From JADJPO01 sp963724535 (GTDB taxonomy: Bacteria > Actinomycetota > Actinomycetes > Actinomycetales > Kineosporiaceae), in the NCBI GenBank assembly GCA_963724535.1, contig CAVRVD010000015.1:248001-312000 (forward strand): DNA of 64,000 nt, in the 5' to 3' direction. Numbering within the stretch: position 1 is the first letter of the stretch; every line of letters begins with the position of its first letter. The notes under the pieces were generated by a model, which was not told the origin of the DNA, searched no databases, and saw only the letters and a list, made by a program, of their open reading frames with translations. Made by a program: the position numbers and the translations under genes. This document shows positions 17,760 through 26,507 of the stretch, piece after piece.

Positions 17760-17968
17760 CAGCCGGCGCTGAAGATCTCCTCGATCTTCGTCATGATGTT
17801 GCCGCTGATGGTGTCGCCGATTCCCGAACCGGCGATCGCGACGATGATGATCGCGACGACGACGACGATGCCGAGGTACTCGGCGGCGGTCTGGCCGCGG
17901 TCGTCCTGGCGACGAGCCTCGACACGGCGCAGGCCGGCGGTCTTCAGGGTGCACAGCAGGTGCAGCAT
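17759..17968 (-). CDS. flp: Flp/Fap-type major pilin precursor
   Basis: 69-residue type IVb prepilin. The leader of 25 residues ends DDRG and the mature part begins QTAAEYLG, with Glu at +5, followed by a long apolar helix (IVVVVAIIIVAIAGSGIG) and a short tail of about 20 residues. The mature size of 44 residues is normal for Flp. The ATG at 17968 has an excellent site, AGGAGGAGAG. A longer in-frame reading to 18121 would cross the 12-bp repeat region and is rejected. This subunit is the reference for the two pilin-headed proteins at 7391 and 12391. The prepilin peptidase TadV is not in the window. Confidence 0.88.
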   Translation of the reverse strand: MLHLLCTLKTAGLRRVEARRQDDRGQTAAEYLGIVVVVAIIIVAIAGSGIGDTISGNIMTKIEEIFSAG

Positions 17969-18052
17969 CGATCTCTCCTCCTGGTGCGTTGACCGCTCGG
18001 CCAACGTGGCGTGTGATTCCCTGACACTAGGCGGGAGCAGGAGCACCCTAGA

Positions 18053-18083
18053 GGGCCCGCGGGCCCAATTCAGGGCCCAATCC
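18053..18083 (-). repeat. Two-and-a-half copies of the 12-bp box upstream of flp
   Basis: Read toward flp: GGATTGGGCCC, TGAATTGGGCCC, then GCGGGCCC, about 85-115 bp before the pilin start. The spacing and the ATTGGGCCC core match the 8822 and 12322 clusters. The cluster overlaps the last codons of the response-regulator gene, so the regulator's C-terminus is constrained by it. Confidence 0.6.
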
Positions 18084-18807
18084 GGCCGGTTCCGGGCCTG
18101 GGCCCGTCCACCCCGAGCCACAGTGCCATCGCCTGGCCCCGGCTGGTCACGTGGAGCTTGGCGAAGATGCGGTTGACATGGTTCTTCACGGTCTTCGGGG
18201 CGAGGAAGAGCTCCTGGGCGATCTCGCCGTTGGAGCGCCCGGCGGCTATCCGGTCGAGGACGGCGATCTCGCGCTCGGACAGGTGGGCCAGCAGCTCGCG
18301 CGGCGGGCCCCCGGTCCCGGGCGACGACGCGGTCGCGGGTCCCGGTGCCGGTTCTGCGCCGGCCGGCCTCGAGGCCATCGCAGCCGATGGGGACGGACCG
18401 CCGACCAGCGCCCGGGTCACCTGCGGGCTCAGCACGGCACTTCCGTTCACCGCCGCCCTGATGCCCTGCACCAGAGCCGCCTCGTCGAAGGTGCCGTAGA
18501 CCAGGTAGCCCCGGGCACCATCGGCGATGGCGTGCCGGATCGAGGCGTCGTCCTCGGTGGAGGTGAGCATCAGCACGCAGGCCTCCCGCGCCAGCTCGGC
18601 GACCACCTCCAGCCCGCTGCGGCCCGGCATCCGGACGTCGAGCAGCACGACGTCGGGATGGTGCCGGATCGCCAGAGCCAGTGCGGCGTCGCCGGTCTCG
18701 GCCTCGCCGACCACCTCGAGGTCCGAACAGTCGGCCAGCAGCATCCGTAGCCCCGCCCGGATCACCGCGTTGTCGTCCACCACCAGGACCGTCAGCGGCT
18801 CAGCCAT
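18070..18807 (-). CDS. NarL/LuxR-family response regulator
   Basis: 245 residues from the ATG at 18807. The receiver domain has DD at 11-12 and phospho-acceptor Asp57 in VVLLDVRMPG. The usual Lys at the end of strand 5 (YLLK) reads YLVYG, so this is an atypical receiver. A Pro/Ala linker leads to a LuxR-type helix-turn-helix (HLSEREIAVLDRIAAG, NGEIAQELFLAPKTVKNHVNRIFAKL). It overlaps the kinase gene by 16 bp and is the last gene before flp. The obvious inference is control of flp and the pilin-headed genes, possibly through the shared 12-bp boxes. Confidence 0.85.
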   Translation of the reverse strand: MAEPLTVLVVDDNAVIRAGLRMLLADCSDLEVVGEAETGDAALALAIRHHPDVVLLDVRMPGRSGLEVVAELAREACVLMLTSTEDDASIRHAIADGARGYLVYGTFDEAALVQGIRAAVNGSAVLSPQVTRALVGGPSPSAAMASRPAGAEPAPGPATASSPGTGGPPRELLAHLSEREIAVLDRIAAGRSNGEIAQELFLAPKTVKNHVNRIFAKLHVTSRGQAMALWLGVDGPRPGTGRIGP

Positions 18808-20096
18808 GCCCCACCTCCGTGACCGACCTCCGTGACCGACGACGTCCACGCCCGTGCCCTTCGCCTCGACGAGGTCCCGCGCCCGGCCGGGGCAGCGGCG
18901 TTGCTGGACAGGGGGATCCGCACCGTCACGACCGTGCCGTCGCCGGGGGCGGAGGTGACCTCCAGCCCGCCGCCGAGACGCGCCACCCGCTCGGCCATGC
19001 CGACCAGGCCGACGTGGCCGGAGCGCGAGGCCGCCGCCGCCCGTTCCGGACACAGCCCCACCCCGTCGTCGGCGACGGTCAGCACCAGCCGGTCGTCGTC
19101 CAGGTCACCGTTGATCACCACCGACTGTGCCTGCGCGTGCTTCACCACGTTGTGCACCGCCTCCCCGACCACGGCCACGACCTCCTGGCGGGTGGCGTCG
19201 CTCAGGCCTCGGCTGCGCGGACCGAGGTCCTGCGACAGCCGCCAGGACAGCACCACGGCATGACCGGCCAGGGCGGACCGGGCCGCCGTCTCGAGCGCTT
19301 GGGCCAGATCGCCGCCGTCCTGACGCAGGTCGCGGATGACCGTCCGCGAGGACCCGGCAAGCTGGCGGGCGGTCAGGGCGACCAGCTCCGCGGTGTCCCG
19401 CGCCTGCTGCACCTGCCCGCGGTCGAGGGACCGTCGCAGACCGCCAGCCAGCAGCGCCAACCCGTGCAGGTTCTTGGTGATGGTGTCGTGCATGTCCCGG
19501 GACAGCCGTAGCCGCTCCTCGCGGACGGCCATCTGCGACTGCAGCAAGGTGACGGCCTGGCTGTCCTGCTCGCGCAGCCTCAGCAGGCGGCGCACGGCCG
19601 CCGCGGCCGGGCCGGCCCCCAGCATCAGCGCCGGCAGGGTGAACACCGCATGCACGTCGGGGGTTCCGGGCACCGCGCCGCTGTGGCTCAGCAGGACGGC
19701 GAGGTAGCCACCGGTGATCGCGGCGGAGGAGCCGACGGCGAACCGCCACGAGTAGACCAGGCCGGCGAGTACGGCCGAGCCGACCAGGTAGAGCACCAGC
19801 GGCGAACCGGCGCCGACGACGAGGATCGTGGTCAGTGCCAGCGCGACGTCCAGGACCAGGTAGAGCGGCTTGTCCCGCACCCTGATCACGTCGACGACGA
19901 ACGGCCAGTTCCGCAGGGCCAGGTAGTTGCCCAGCACGATCACCACGATCGCCCCGATCAGGCTCGGCCACGCCTGGTCCGGCCGGTCGAGCCGCCCGAC
20001 GGCGGCCACCGCCACCGCCACCGCGACCGCGACCAGGCGCGACAGCAGGGCGTACTGGGCGATGTGGTCGGCCGGGCTCAGCCCACGCGCACTCAC
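18792..20096 (-). CDS. NarL-type sensor histidine kinase
   Basis: 434 residues. The N-terminal half holds about five or six membrane segments without a large extracellular domain. The dimerisation/phospho-acceptor helix is ERLRLSRDMHDTITKNLHGLA (HisKA_3 type, His in MHD), followed by an HATPase domain with N-box EAVHNVVKHAQ, DDGVGL and the G2 loop GHVGLVGMAERV. A GTG start overlaps the tadC stop by 4 bp, so kinase and regulator belong to the tad operon. The sensing input is unknown and probably membrane-based. Confidence 0.85.
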   Translation of the reverse strand: MSARGLSPADHIAQYALLSRLVAVAVAVAVAAVGRLDRPDQAWPSLIGAIVVIVLGNYLALRNWPFVVDVIRVRDKPLYLVLDVALALTTILVVGAGSPLVLYLVGSAVLAGLVYSWRFAVGSSAAITGGYLAVLLSHSGAVPGTPDVHAVFTLPALMLGAGPAAAAVRRLLRLREQDSQAVTLLQSQMAVREERLRLSRDMHDTITKNLHGLALLAGGLRRSLDRGQVQQARDTAELVALTARQLAGSSRTVIRDLRQDGGDLAQALETAARSALAGHAVVLSWRLSQDLGPRSRGLSDATRQEVVAVVGEAVHNVVKHAQAQSVVINGDLDDDRLVLTVADDGVGLCPERAAAASRSGHVGLVGMAERVARLGGGLEVTSAPGDGTVVTVRIPLSSNAAAPAGRGTSSRRRARAWTSSVTEVGHGGGAWLSR

Positions 20097-20977
20097 AGGG
20101 CCCCCAGGTCGAGGTCACTGCCGAGGACCAGTGCCACCACGATCAGCAGCACGATCGCCGGCAAGATCACCATGGTGATGATGAGGCTGACCCGCGGGGC
20201 GGCCCGGGCGGCGCGGCGGCGGGTGGCCTGGGAGAACTCCCGGCGCATGTCCTTGGCCAGCTGGTTCAGGGTGTCGGCCAACGGAGCGCCGAGCTCCTCG
20301 GCCTGCAGGAGCGCGGCGACGAACAGCCCCATCGTGGCCGAGCGCGGGTTCCGGTCGCGCAGCTCCAGGAAGGCCTGCCGACGGCTCACCCCGACGTCCA
20401 TCCGCCGCAGGGTCCAGCGCATCTCCTCGGCCAACGGCCCGGACAGGGTCTCGGCCACCCGGTCCATGGCCTGGCGAAACGCCAGCCCGGCGCTGACCGT
20501 GACCGCCAGCAGGTCGAGGAAGTCGGGCAGGTCCCGCTCGATCTGCCGCTGGCGCACCTGGGCCTGGCTGACCAGCCAGACGGCGGGGAAGACCAGCATG
20601 ACCCCCGACAACAGGACCCCGATCCCCACCCGGCCCTGCAGCAGCAGCAGCAGGAAGGCGAGCGCGGCCAGGACCGCGTAGCCGCCCAGGAACTCGGCGA
20701 ACCCCGTGACGTCGTAGCCGCGGGGGCGCCCGCCGGCGTCGAGCTGGCTCTGGACCCAGGCCCGCCATCGGGGACCGAGCATCCGGGCGATCGAGGGCCC
20801 CGACCAGCGACCCAGCGCCGCATAGGTGGCGACCACCACGCTCTGGCGCTCCCGCCCGCCGCCCGCGGTCAGCTCGGCCGACATGGACCCGAGATCCGGT
20901 GGCGCCAGGACCTGACGCAGCCCCAGGACCGCCAGGACGAAGCAGGTCACGAAGCCCGCGGCGAGCAGCGGCGCCAT
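20093..20977 (-). CDS. tadC: Tad pilus inner-membrane platform protein TadC
   Basis: 294 residues of the type II secretion GspF/TadC family. An N-terminal membrane segment is followed by a cytoplasmic region, the T2SF domain (LPDFLDLLAVTVSAGLAFRQAMDRV to EELGAPLADTLNQLAKDMR) and a final hydrophobic pair (VSLIITMVILPAIVLLIVVALVLG). With TadB it should form the platform that couples the TadA ATPase to pilin insertion. It starts 4 bp after the tadB stop. Confidence 0.88.
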   Translation of the reverse strand: MAPLLAAGFVTCFVLAVLGLRQVLAPPDLGSMSAELTAGGGRERQSVVVATYAALGRWSGPSIARMLGPRWRAWVQSQLDAGGRPRGYDVTGFAEFLGGYAVLAALAFLLLLLQGRVGIGVLLSGVMLVFPAVWLVSQAQVRQRQIERDLPDFLDLLAVTVSAGLAFRQAMDRVAETLSGPLAEEMRWTLRRMDVGVSRRQAFLELRDRNPRSATMGLFVAALLQAEELGAPLADTLNQLAKDMRREFSQATRRRAARAAPRVSLIITMVILPAIVLLIVVALVLGSDLDLGAL

Positions 20978-20981
20978 CGGC

Positions 20982-21902
20982 TCAGACCTCGATCCGGGTG
21001 GTTCGGCGGATGAGCAGGAACCCGACGGCGTAGAGCACGCCGGCCACGACGATGGTGAGCTGCCCGATCACGCTGCTGGTCATCTGGTCCAGGGTTCCCG
21101 GCGCGATGGCGTTGAGCATGAAGACCGCCCCGATGCCGATCACCAGCACCACCCAGCTGGTGTAGACCGCCCCGGCGAGCAGGGTGCGCACCTCGCGACG
21201 CAGCTCCTTTCGCGCCTCGAGGGTTTGCGACATCTCACGCAACGCGGTCACCACGGCGCCGCCGGCTCGAGCCTGAATGATCAGTGTGCGGGTCAGCAGC
21301 GACAGCTCGCGGCTGGGCAGTCTGTCGTGCAGCTCCTCCAACGCCTGCGAGATGGACGTACCGACGGCGATGCGCTGGGACACTCGGTGCAGCTCGGGTC
21401 CGGCGGGAGCGGCCAGGTCCTCGCCGGCCATGCCGATGGCCGCTCGCAGGGCCAGCCCGGCCGACGTGGCGTTGGACAGCAGGCGGGCTATCTCGGGCAG
21501 CTGGGCGATGAACGCCTCCCGGCGCTGCTGCTCGCGCCGGTCGAGGTAGATCAGGGCCGCCCGGCCCAGGCCGGCCGCGACGACCAGGGCGATCCACCAG
21601 CTCATGTATCGGTTCGCGACGGCGAAGCCGAGCAGGACGACGCCCAGCAGCGCCAGCCACGCCGTGGTGACCCGCCATCCCAGACCGGCCCGGATCAACC
21701 GCGACTGCATCCAGCGGCCGGGACGGGTGCGGCGGACGGCGGCGTCCCAGAGCTGTCCCGGGGTGTCCAGGCTGGTCTCCGGGTCCTGCCCGACCGTGCG
21801 CTGTTCGAGGGCGTCGCGTTCGGCCACCCCGAGCCGCCAGGACCCGTAGCCGGCCAGCGCCAGGGCGAGGACGGCGACGAGTAGCAGGAGCACCTGGGTC
21901 AT
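20982..21902 (-). CDS. tadB: Tad pilus inner-membrane platform protein TadB
   Basis: 306 residues, GspF/TadB family. An N-terminal membrane anchor precedes a linker, a pair of hydrophobic segments, the T2SF domain (LPEIARLLSNATSAGLALRAAIGMAGE to RAGGAVVTALREMSQTLEARKELRREVRTLLAG) and two C-terminal membrane helices. Its ATG overlaps the tadA stop (ATGA). It pairs with the product of the next gene, TadC. Confidence 0.88.
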   Translation of the reverse strand: MTQVLLLLVAVLALALAGYGSWRLGVAERDALEQRTVGQDPETSLDTPGQLWDAAVRRTRPGRWMQSRLIRAGLGWRVTTAWLALLGVVLLGFAVANRYMSWWIALVVAAGLGRAALIYLDRREQQRREAFIAQLPEIARLLSNATSAGLALRAAIGMAGEDLAAPAGPELHRVSQRIAVGTSISQALEELHDRLPSRELSLLTRTLIIQARAGGAVVTALREMSQTLEARKELRREVRTLLAGAVYTSWVVLVIGIGAVFMLNAIAPGTLDQMTSSVIGQLTIVVAGVLYAVGFLLIRRTTRIEV

Positions 21903-23221
21903 GTCGGGCCCCCGGCGAGGTACTCCTCAGGCACCACGGCGCCGGTCAACCAGATCCGTTGGGCGAGCACGTCCGGCAGCCGGTGGTGGACGAACCGACC
22001 GGTGACCCGGCGCTGGGCGTCGAGTGGGTCGGCGGCGAAGTGCGCCAACCGCTCCAGCCGGTAGTCCTCGCGCTGGCTCGAGGTGACGGCCAGCACCTCG
22101 ACCACCTTGCGGGACCCGTCGGGGAACCTGGCGAGCTGCACGACGACGTCCACGGCGCTGTTGATCTGGTCGCGCAGGGCTGCGAACGGCAGCTCCAGCC
22201 CGCTCATGCTGGCCAGGGTCTCCAGGCGGTGCAGGGCGTCCCGGGCCGAGTTGGCGTGGACGGTGGCCAGCGACCCGTCGTGGCCGGTGTTCATCGCCTG
22301 CAGCATGTCCAGGGTCTCCTGGCCGCGGACCTCACCGACGATGATCCGGTCCGGACGCATCCGCAGGCTGTTGCGGACCAGCTCCCGGATCGGCACGTGT
22401 CCCTTGCCCTCCACGTTCGGGGGTCGGGACTCCAGGCTCACCACGTGCTCCTGGCTCAGCTGCAGCTCCGCCGCGTCCTCGATCGTGATGACCCGCTCCC
22501 GGTGCCCGATGAAGGCCGATAGCGCGTTGAGCATGGTGGTCTTCCCGCTGCCGGTCCCCCCGGAGATGATGATGTTCAACCGGGTCGCGACCATGGCCGA
22601 CAGCAGCTGGGTGGTCGGCTCGTCGATCGCCCCCAGCTCGACCATCTGGGTCAGCGGGATGGGACGGGGGAAGCGCCGGATGGTCAGGGTCGGACCGGTC
22701 AGTGCCAGCGGCGGGATGATGACGTTGACCCGTTCCCCGGTGGCCAGCCGGGCGTCGACCATCGGGCTGGACTCGTCGACGCGGCGGTTCACGGTCGAGA
22801 CGATCCGGTCGATGGTCTGGTATAGCTGCTCCTCGCTGGCGAAGGTGAACGGCACCCGCTCCAGCTTCCCGTCGCGCTCGACGTAGACGTTCTCCGGACC
22901 GTTCACCATGATCTCGGTGACCGCCGGATCAGCCAGGAGCGGTTCCAGCACACCGAGTCCGAGCGCGTCGTCGATGACGCGGCGGATCAGTCGCGCCCGC
23001 TCGGCGCCGCCGAGCAACGGACCCTCCCGGCTGAGGATCCTGGCCAGCACCCGCTCCAGCCGACTGCGCCGCTGGGCGCCGTCCAGGCCACTCAGGTCGC
23101 TCAGGTTGATCTCGTCGAGCAGGGCGGCCCGATACCGCTCGACCATCTCCTCGAAGACCCCGGCCCCACGCTCGCTGCGGTGCACCGGGCCACCCGAAGG
23201 GGCCAGGTCCTGCAGCCCCAT
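21899..23221 (-). CDS. tadA: Tad pilus assembly/secretion ATPase TadA (CpaF)
   Basis: 440-residue secretion ATPase of the GspE superfamily. The N-terminal domain runs to about residue 130 (LLADPAVTEIMVNGPENVYVE is typical). The Walker A motif is SGGTGSGKTTMLNAL near residue 228; after it come ITIEDAAELQL, the His-box region MNTGHDGSLATVHANS and the Walker B region RIIVGEVRG. The ATG at 23221 shares its first base with the upstream stop (TGATG). Only one such ATPase is visible, so the same motor must serve all pilin-headed proteins if they are Tad clients. Confidence 0.93.
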   Translation of the reverse strand: MGLQDLAPSGGPVHRSERGAGVFEEMVERYRAALLDEINLSDLSGLDGAQRRSRLERVLARILSREGPLLGGAERARLIRRVIDDALGLGVLEPLLADPAVTEIMVNGPENVYVERDGKLERVPFTFASEEQLYQTIDRIVSTVNRRVDESSPMVDARLATGERVNVIIPPLALTGPTLTIRRFPRPIPLTQMVELGAIDEPTTQLLSAMVATRLNIIISGGTGSGKTTMLNALSAFIGHRERVITIEDAAELQLSQEHVVSLESRPPNVEGKGHVPIRELVRNSLRMRPDRIIVGEVRGQETLDMLQAMNTGHDGSLATVHANSARDALHRLETLASMSGLELPFAALRDQINSAVDVVVQLARFPDGSRKVVEVLAVTSSQREDYRLERLAHFAADPLDAQRRVTGRFVHHRLPDVLAQRIWLTGAVVPEEYLAGGPT

Positions 23222-23655
23222 CAGGGACCACCCCACGGCGGTCGGCCGCGTTCGGCCGGGAACCAGGCCTCCCGGGTGAGGCGAGGCCCGGAGACGCCCG
23301 GCAGGATGACCGTGATCTGCGCACTGACCCGCACGCCCGGCTCCGACCCGCCGGTGAGCTGGACCTGCAGGTCGTCGGCCAACCAGCCGGGCACCGCACT
23401 GCGTGCCGAGACGTCGGGGCTGCCGGTGCCCTGGCTCACCGTGCGCGCGGCCGCCCGGGACGCCACCGAGACGGCCTGGACGGTCGCCACCGCCAACAGC
23501 AGCTGGAGGGCGGCCAGGGCGGCGAGCAGCAGGTATCCCACGGTGCCCAGGAACTCCACGGCAACCTGACCGTTCTCGCTCGCCCGCCCGTCGCCAGTGG
23601 CCCCGCCGCCGACGTACCGAGCCCGGCGCGCCTGGACCGCTCGCACTCCGCTCAC
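23221..23655 (-). CDS. tadE: TadE-like pseudopilin
   Basis: 144 residues from a GTG at 23655 that overlaps the upstream stop (GTGA). The N-terminus ends in SENG, then QVAVEFLGTVGYLLLAALAALQLLLAV, with the pseudopilin Glu at +5 and a long apolar helix. A short extracytoplasmic domain follows. A longer reading from 23820 would be antisense-like sequence over the upstream gene and is rejected. It is the second TadE domain in a row, following the one fused to CpaE. Confidence 0.82.
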   Translation of the reverse strand: MSGVRAVQARRARYVGGGATGDGRASENGQVAVEFLGTVGYLLLAALAALQLLLAVATVQAVSVASRAAARTVSQGTGSPDVSARSAVPGWLADDLQVQLTGGSEPGVRVSAQITVILPGVSGPRLTREAWFPAERGRPPWGGP

Positions 23656-25466
23656 CGCCCTTCGAACCGCATCTGGGCGGTCGAGGAGACAACCATCACC
23701 TCGCCGAGCAGCCGGTCTGCGGCGGGGACGACGGCCGGCACCCGGAACCGGACCGTCACGGCGGCGTCCGGGTCGGCCGATCGGGACGAGCTCATGGTGA
23801 CCGCCAGCCCCCGCTGCCAACCAGGTCCGAGCTGGTCAATCGCGGCCGTACGGATCTGGCCGGTCGAGGCGATCGGCGAAACGGCCACCCTGGCCGCTGC
23901 GGCCGCGGCGTTGCCCGCGACGACGTGTCCGTACCCGATGATGGCGGCCTGAGCCACCAGGGCGAGGGTGATCAGGATCAACGGCAGCAGGCCGAGGAAC
24001 TCGATGGCGGTCTGACCGCCGTCCTGGCGCCGCCGGCCCCGGCCCAGGGGGCTGGCCCGACGGGCCCGTTGCGAGGCGACCGGCGCGGCACCGGCCCCGG
24101 CGGCCACGGGCGGTGAGCCGGTGCCGGGCTGGCCGGAGCCGACCTGGGCGGGCGCAGCGCCGGCAGACGCATCTGGCTGCACCGCAGTTGGCTGCACCGC
24201 AGTTGGCTGCACCGCAGTTGGCTGCACCGCACCAGGTGCTGCGCCGACGTGGCCGTTCTGCGCCCCGGGCGAGCCGGACGCCGCGAGTCCGATGGCCAGA
24301 TCGGTGGCCTCGGCACGGGACAGCGACCGGACCCCGAGCCAAGCAGCCAGCCTGGCCATCGCCCGACGCAGGTCGCGATCGGTCAACCGGGCCGGGTCAC
24401 CGGCGTTGATGCTGGCCTCCAGCGCGCGGAACCCGGCGGGTACCGTCACCGGCGCCAGCGGCAACCGGACCAGCCGCTCGGCCAGGTCCGGTTGCACCTC
24501 GCTGGCTCGGGCGACCTTGTTCAACACGATGCCGACGTCGGCGGGAGGGCGCAGCTGCAGCCGGTCCCACAGCTCCAGCTGCCGCCGGGTGCCCCGGATG
24601 CCGGGCACGTCAGGAGTCAGCACCACCACCGCGCGGTCGGCGATCTGGACGGCGGAGGCCCCGGCGGGCGTCAGGTGGGCTCCGACGTCCACGACGACGA
24701 CGTCGAAGCGGGACTTCAGCGCGCCGAGCACGGCCTGGGCCACCCGCTCGTCGACCTCCTCGCCGCGTTCCCCCTCCCGCGGGGCGAGCAGCACGTGCAG
24801 CCCGCTGGGGTGGCGGTACAGCGCGTCGTCCAGGGCCTGGCCACTCACCTCGTCGGCGACCGGAACCAGGTCGGCGACGTCGCGGCGGTGGCTGATGTCC
24901 AGCAGCGCACCGACGTCCCCGTTGAGCAGGTCGAAGTCGACCAGGCATACCCGCCGCCCGTCCGCCACCGCCTGCAGCGCGGTGTGCACCGCCAAGGTGG
25001 TGGTGCCCACGCCCCCCTTGCTGCCGGACAGCACGATGACGTGCCCGCTGCCGTAGGCGCGGTTGCGTTCCTGGTCGGCCAGGTGCGAGCGGACCAGCTC
25101 GGTCCAGGCGGCGGCGATCTCGATCCGCTGCCCGAGGTCGTCGACGGTGAAGGTCAGCGGGGCGACGCTGCGCGCTCCCGCCTCCATCGCCTGCCGGTAG
25201 AACTCCGGGGCGGTCGGGGCGGCGATCAACAGGACGCCGACCCGCGGGTCCTGCCGGGTGGCCTGGCGGATCAGGTCGAGCACCGGGACCGGCCCCAGCC
25301 GGTCGGAGACCATCAGGATGTCCGGCGACAACGCGGCCAGGGCGCCGAGGGTCTCAGCGGAGGTCGCGGCGATCCGGACCACCTCGTCGCCGATCTCCCC
25401 GACGGCCGACCGGACCCGCTCGGTGAGAACGGGATCGGCCGAGCCCAGTACGATCCTGCGGCTCAT
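23652..25466 (-). CDS. CpaE-type ATPase fused to a C-terminal TadE pseudopilin
   Basis: 604 residues in three parts. Residues 1-130 are a receiver-like domain without a clear phospho-acceptor (PDILMVSDRLGP). Residues 140-395 are a MinD/ParA-type ATPase with deviant Walker A SGSKGGVGTTT at 147-157, as in CpaE/TadZ, which localises pilus assembly. A low-complexity linker with four VQPTA-like repeats (about 413-432) leads to a complete TadE: RRQDGG, then QTAIEFLG and an apolar helix. Gly484 with Glu at +5 is a prepilin-peptidase site, so processing would split the chain into a cytoplasmic ATPase and a 120-residue pseudopilin. The genes are usually separate. No stop or shift is visible at the junction. 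Confidence 0.85.
   Translation of the reverse strand: MSRRIVLGSADPVLTERVRSAVGEIGDEVVRIAATSAETLGALAALSPDILMVSDRLGPVPVLDLIRQATRQDPRVGVLLIAAPTAPEFYRQAMEAGARSVAPLTFTVDDLGQRIEIAAAWTELVRSHLADQERNRAYGSGHVIVLSGSKGGVGTTTLAVHTALQAVADGRRVCLVDFDLLNGDVGALLDISHRRDVADLVPVADEVSGQALDDALYRHPSGLHVLLAPREGERGEEVDERVAQAVLGALKSRFDVVVVDVGAHLTPAGASAVQIADRAVVVLTPDVPGIRGTRRQLELWDRLQLRPPADVGIVLNKVARASEVQPDLAERLVRLPLAPVTVPAGFRALEASINAGDPARLTDRDLRRAMARLAAWLGVRSLSRAEATDLAIGLAASGSPGAQNGHVGAAPGAVQPTAVQPTAVQPTAVQPDASAGAAPAQVGSGQPGTGSPPVAAGAGAAPVASQRARRASPLGRGRRRQDGGQTAIEFLGLLPLILITLALVAQAAIIGYGHVVAGNAAAAAARVAVSPIASTGQIRTAAIDQLGPGWQRGLAVTMSSSRSADPDAAVTVRFRVPAVVPAADRLLGEVMVVSSTAQMRFEGR
24174..24233 (-). repeat. Four tandem 15-bp repeats in the CpaE-TadE linker
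   Basis: TGGCTGCACCGCAGT three times, then TGGCTGCACCGCACC. In the minus-strand frame each unit encodes five residues (VQPTA type). The repeats can vary in number by slippage without changing frame and would only lengthen the linker. Confidence 0.8.
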
Positions 25467-26236
25467 CGGCGCTTCCTCGTCGGGGATGGCGAGGGGCTCG
25501 CCGCCGGCGCGGCGGCCGCGGCGAACACCTCCTTCTGGGTGAGCACCGCGGTGCCCGGGTCGGCGCCGGACCGGGTTCCGGGGGCGACCAGGGCCAGTCG
25601 GGTCTTCACTGCGAAGCTCTCGGCGTAGGCGACCTTGAGGCTGTCGGCCACGGACAACGCGAAGGTCACCGGGACGACCTGGCTCTGCTCGTAGGTCACC
25701 GCGCCGGTGCCTTCGTCGACCGGCCCGTCCACCCGCTGCAGCTCACCGATGGCCAGCACCTGGGCGTTGGCCACGATCACCCGGGCCTGGGAGGCCTGGC
25801 TCTCGGTGTTGGCGAAGGTGGCGTAGATGTCCACCAGGGCACCGGGCTGGACCCGGCCGGCAACGCCGGTCTCGGCGTCGATGAGGATCGCGATCTCCCG
25901 CTGGCCCGGCTGGAGCTCGGGTGGGGCGCCGGCCATCCCGTCCTGCAGCAAGGCGCCCTCGGCGATCGGCTGGACAGCGACCAGGCCTCGGGTGGTGTCG
26001 AAGGAACGGATCGCCGTGGCCGGCATCCACCGCTCCGGGACCTCGATCTCCTGGAGCAGGTCGTCGGTGATCGGCTGGAGCCTCTCGGCCGGCTTGACGA
26101 AGCGATAGGTGGTGGCCAGTGGGCCGACCTGTTCACCGATGGAGCGCACGTAGCCGAACACCGTCACGAAGAGCGCCACTGCGCCCAGGACGGCGAGAGC
26201 CATCAGGAAGACTCCTCGCCGCTGCCGCGCATTCAT
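25463..26236 (-). CDS. cpaB: Flp pilus assembly protein CpaB/RcpC
   Basis: 257 residues from the ATG at 26236. An N-terminal membrane segment (GVFLMALAVLGAVALFVTVFGYV) is followed by a SAF domain (RFVKPAERLQPITDDLLQEIEVPERWMP, GLVAVQPIAEGALLQDGM) and an RcpC-type domain (REIAILIDAETGVAGRVQPGALVDIYATF). It has a Ser/Pro-rich basic tail. It overlaps the cpaE-tadE start by 4 bp and is the first gene of the tad operon; the 271-bp divergent gap to 26508, which includes a relatively AT-rich stretch near 26,410-26,480, is the likely promoter region. Confidence 0.85.
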   Translation of the reverse strand: MNARQRRGVFLMALAVLGAVALFVTVFGYVRSIGEQVGPLATTYRFVKPAERLQPITDDLLQEIEVPERWMPATAIRSFDTTRGLVAVQPIAEGALLQDGMAGAPPELQPGQREIAILIDAETGVAGRVQPGALVDIYATFANTESQASQARVIVANAQVLAIGELQRVDGPVDEGTGAVTYEQSQVVPVTFALSVADSLKVAYAESFAVKTRLALVAPGTRSGADPGTAVLTQKEVFAAAAAPAASPSPSPTRKRR

Positions 26237-26507
26237 GCGCCGACGCCCCCGTTCCGTCCCTCTTCTCGCTCCTGGTGCGGCCCACATGCTGCTCGACCCG
26301 CGCCAGCTCGATCCGGCGGCCATCCGGGTACCGGCCGCCCACGCTCTCCGGACAGTGCGCGACACCTCGCCGAACCAGCCGCAGTCGGCTCAAACCGCTT
26401 GCGCACGGCGGAAGTTACCATGTCCCCGCATGCCATCCATAAGCCCTAAGGAGCCCATAAAGACTGGCGCCGTTGGCATCAAGACCACGTCAAGGAGATG
26501 GCGAAGA

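Noticed and set aside
17973..18121. N-terminally extended Flp pilin starting at 18121
   Set aside because: The extension crosses the regulatory repeat and the regulator's last codons; the ATG at 17968 has a near-perfect ribosome-binding site and gives a normal pilin.
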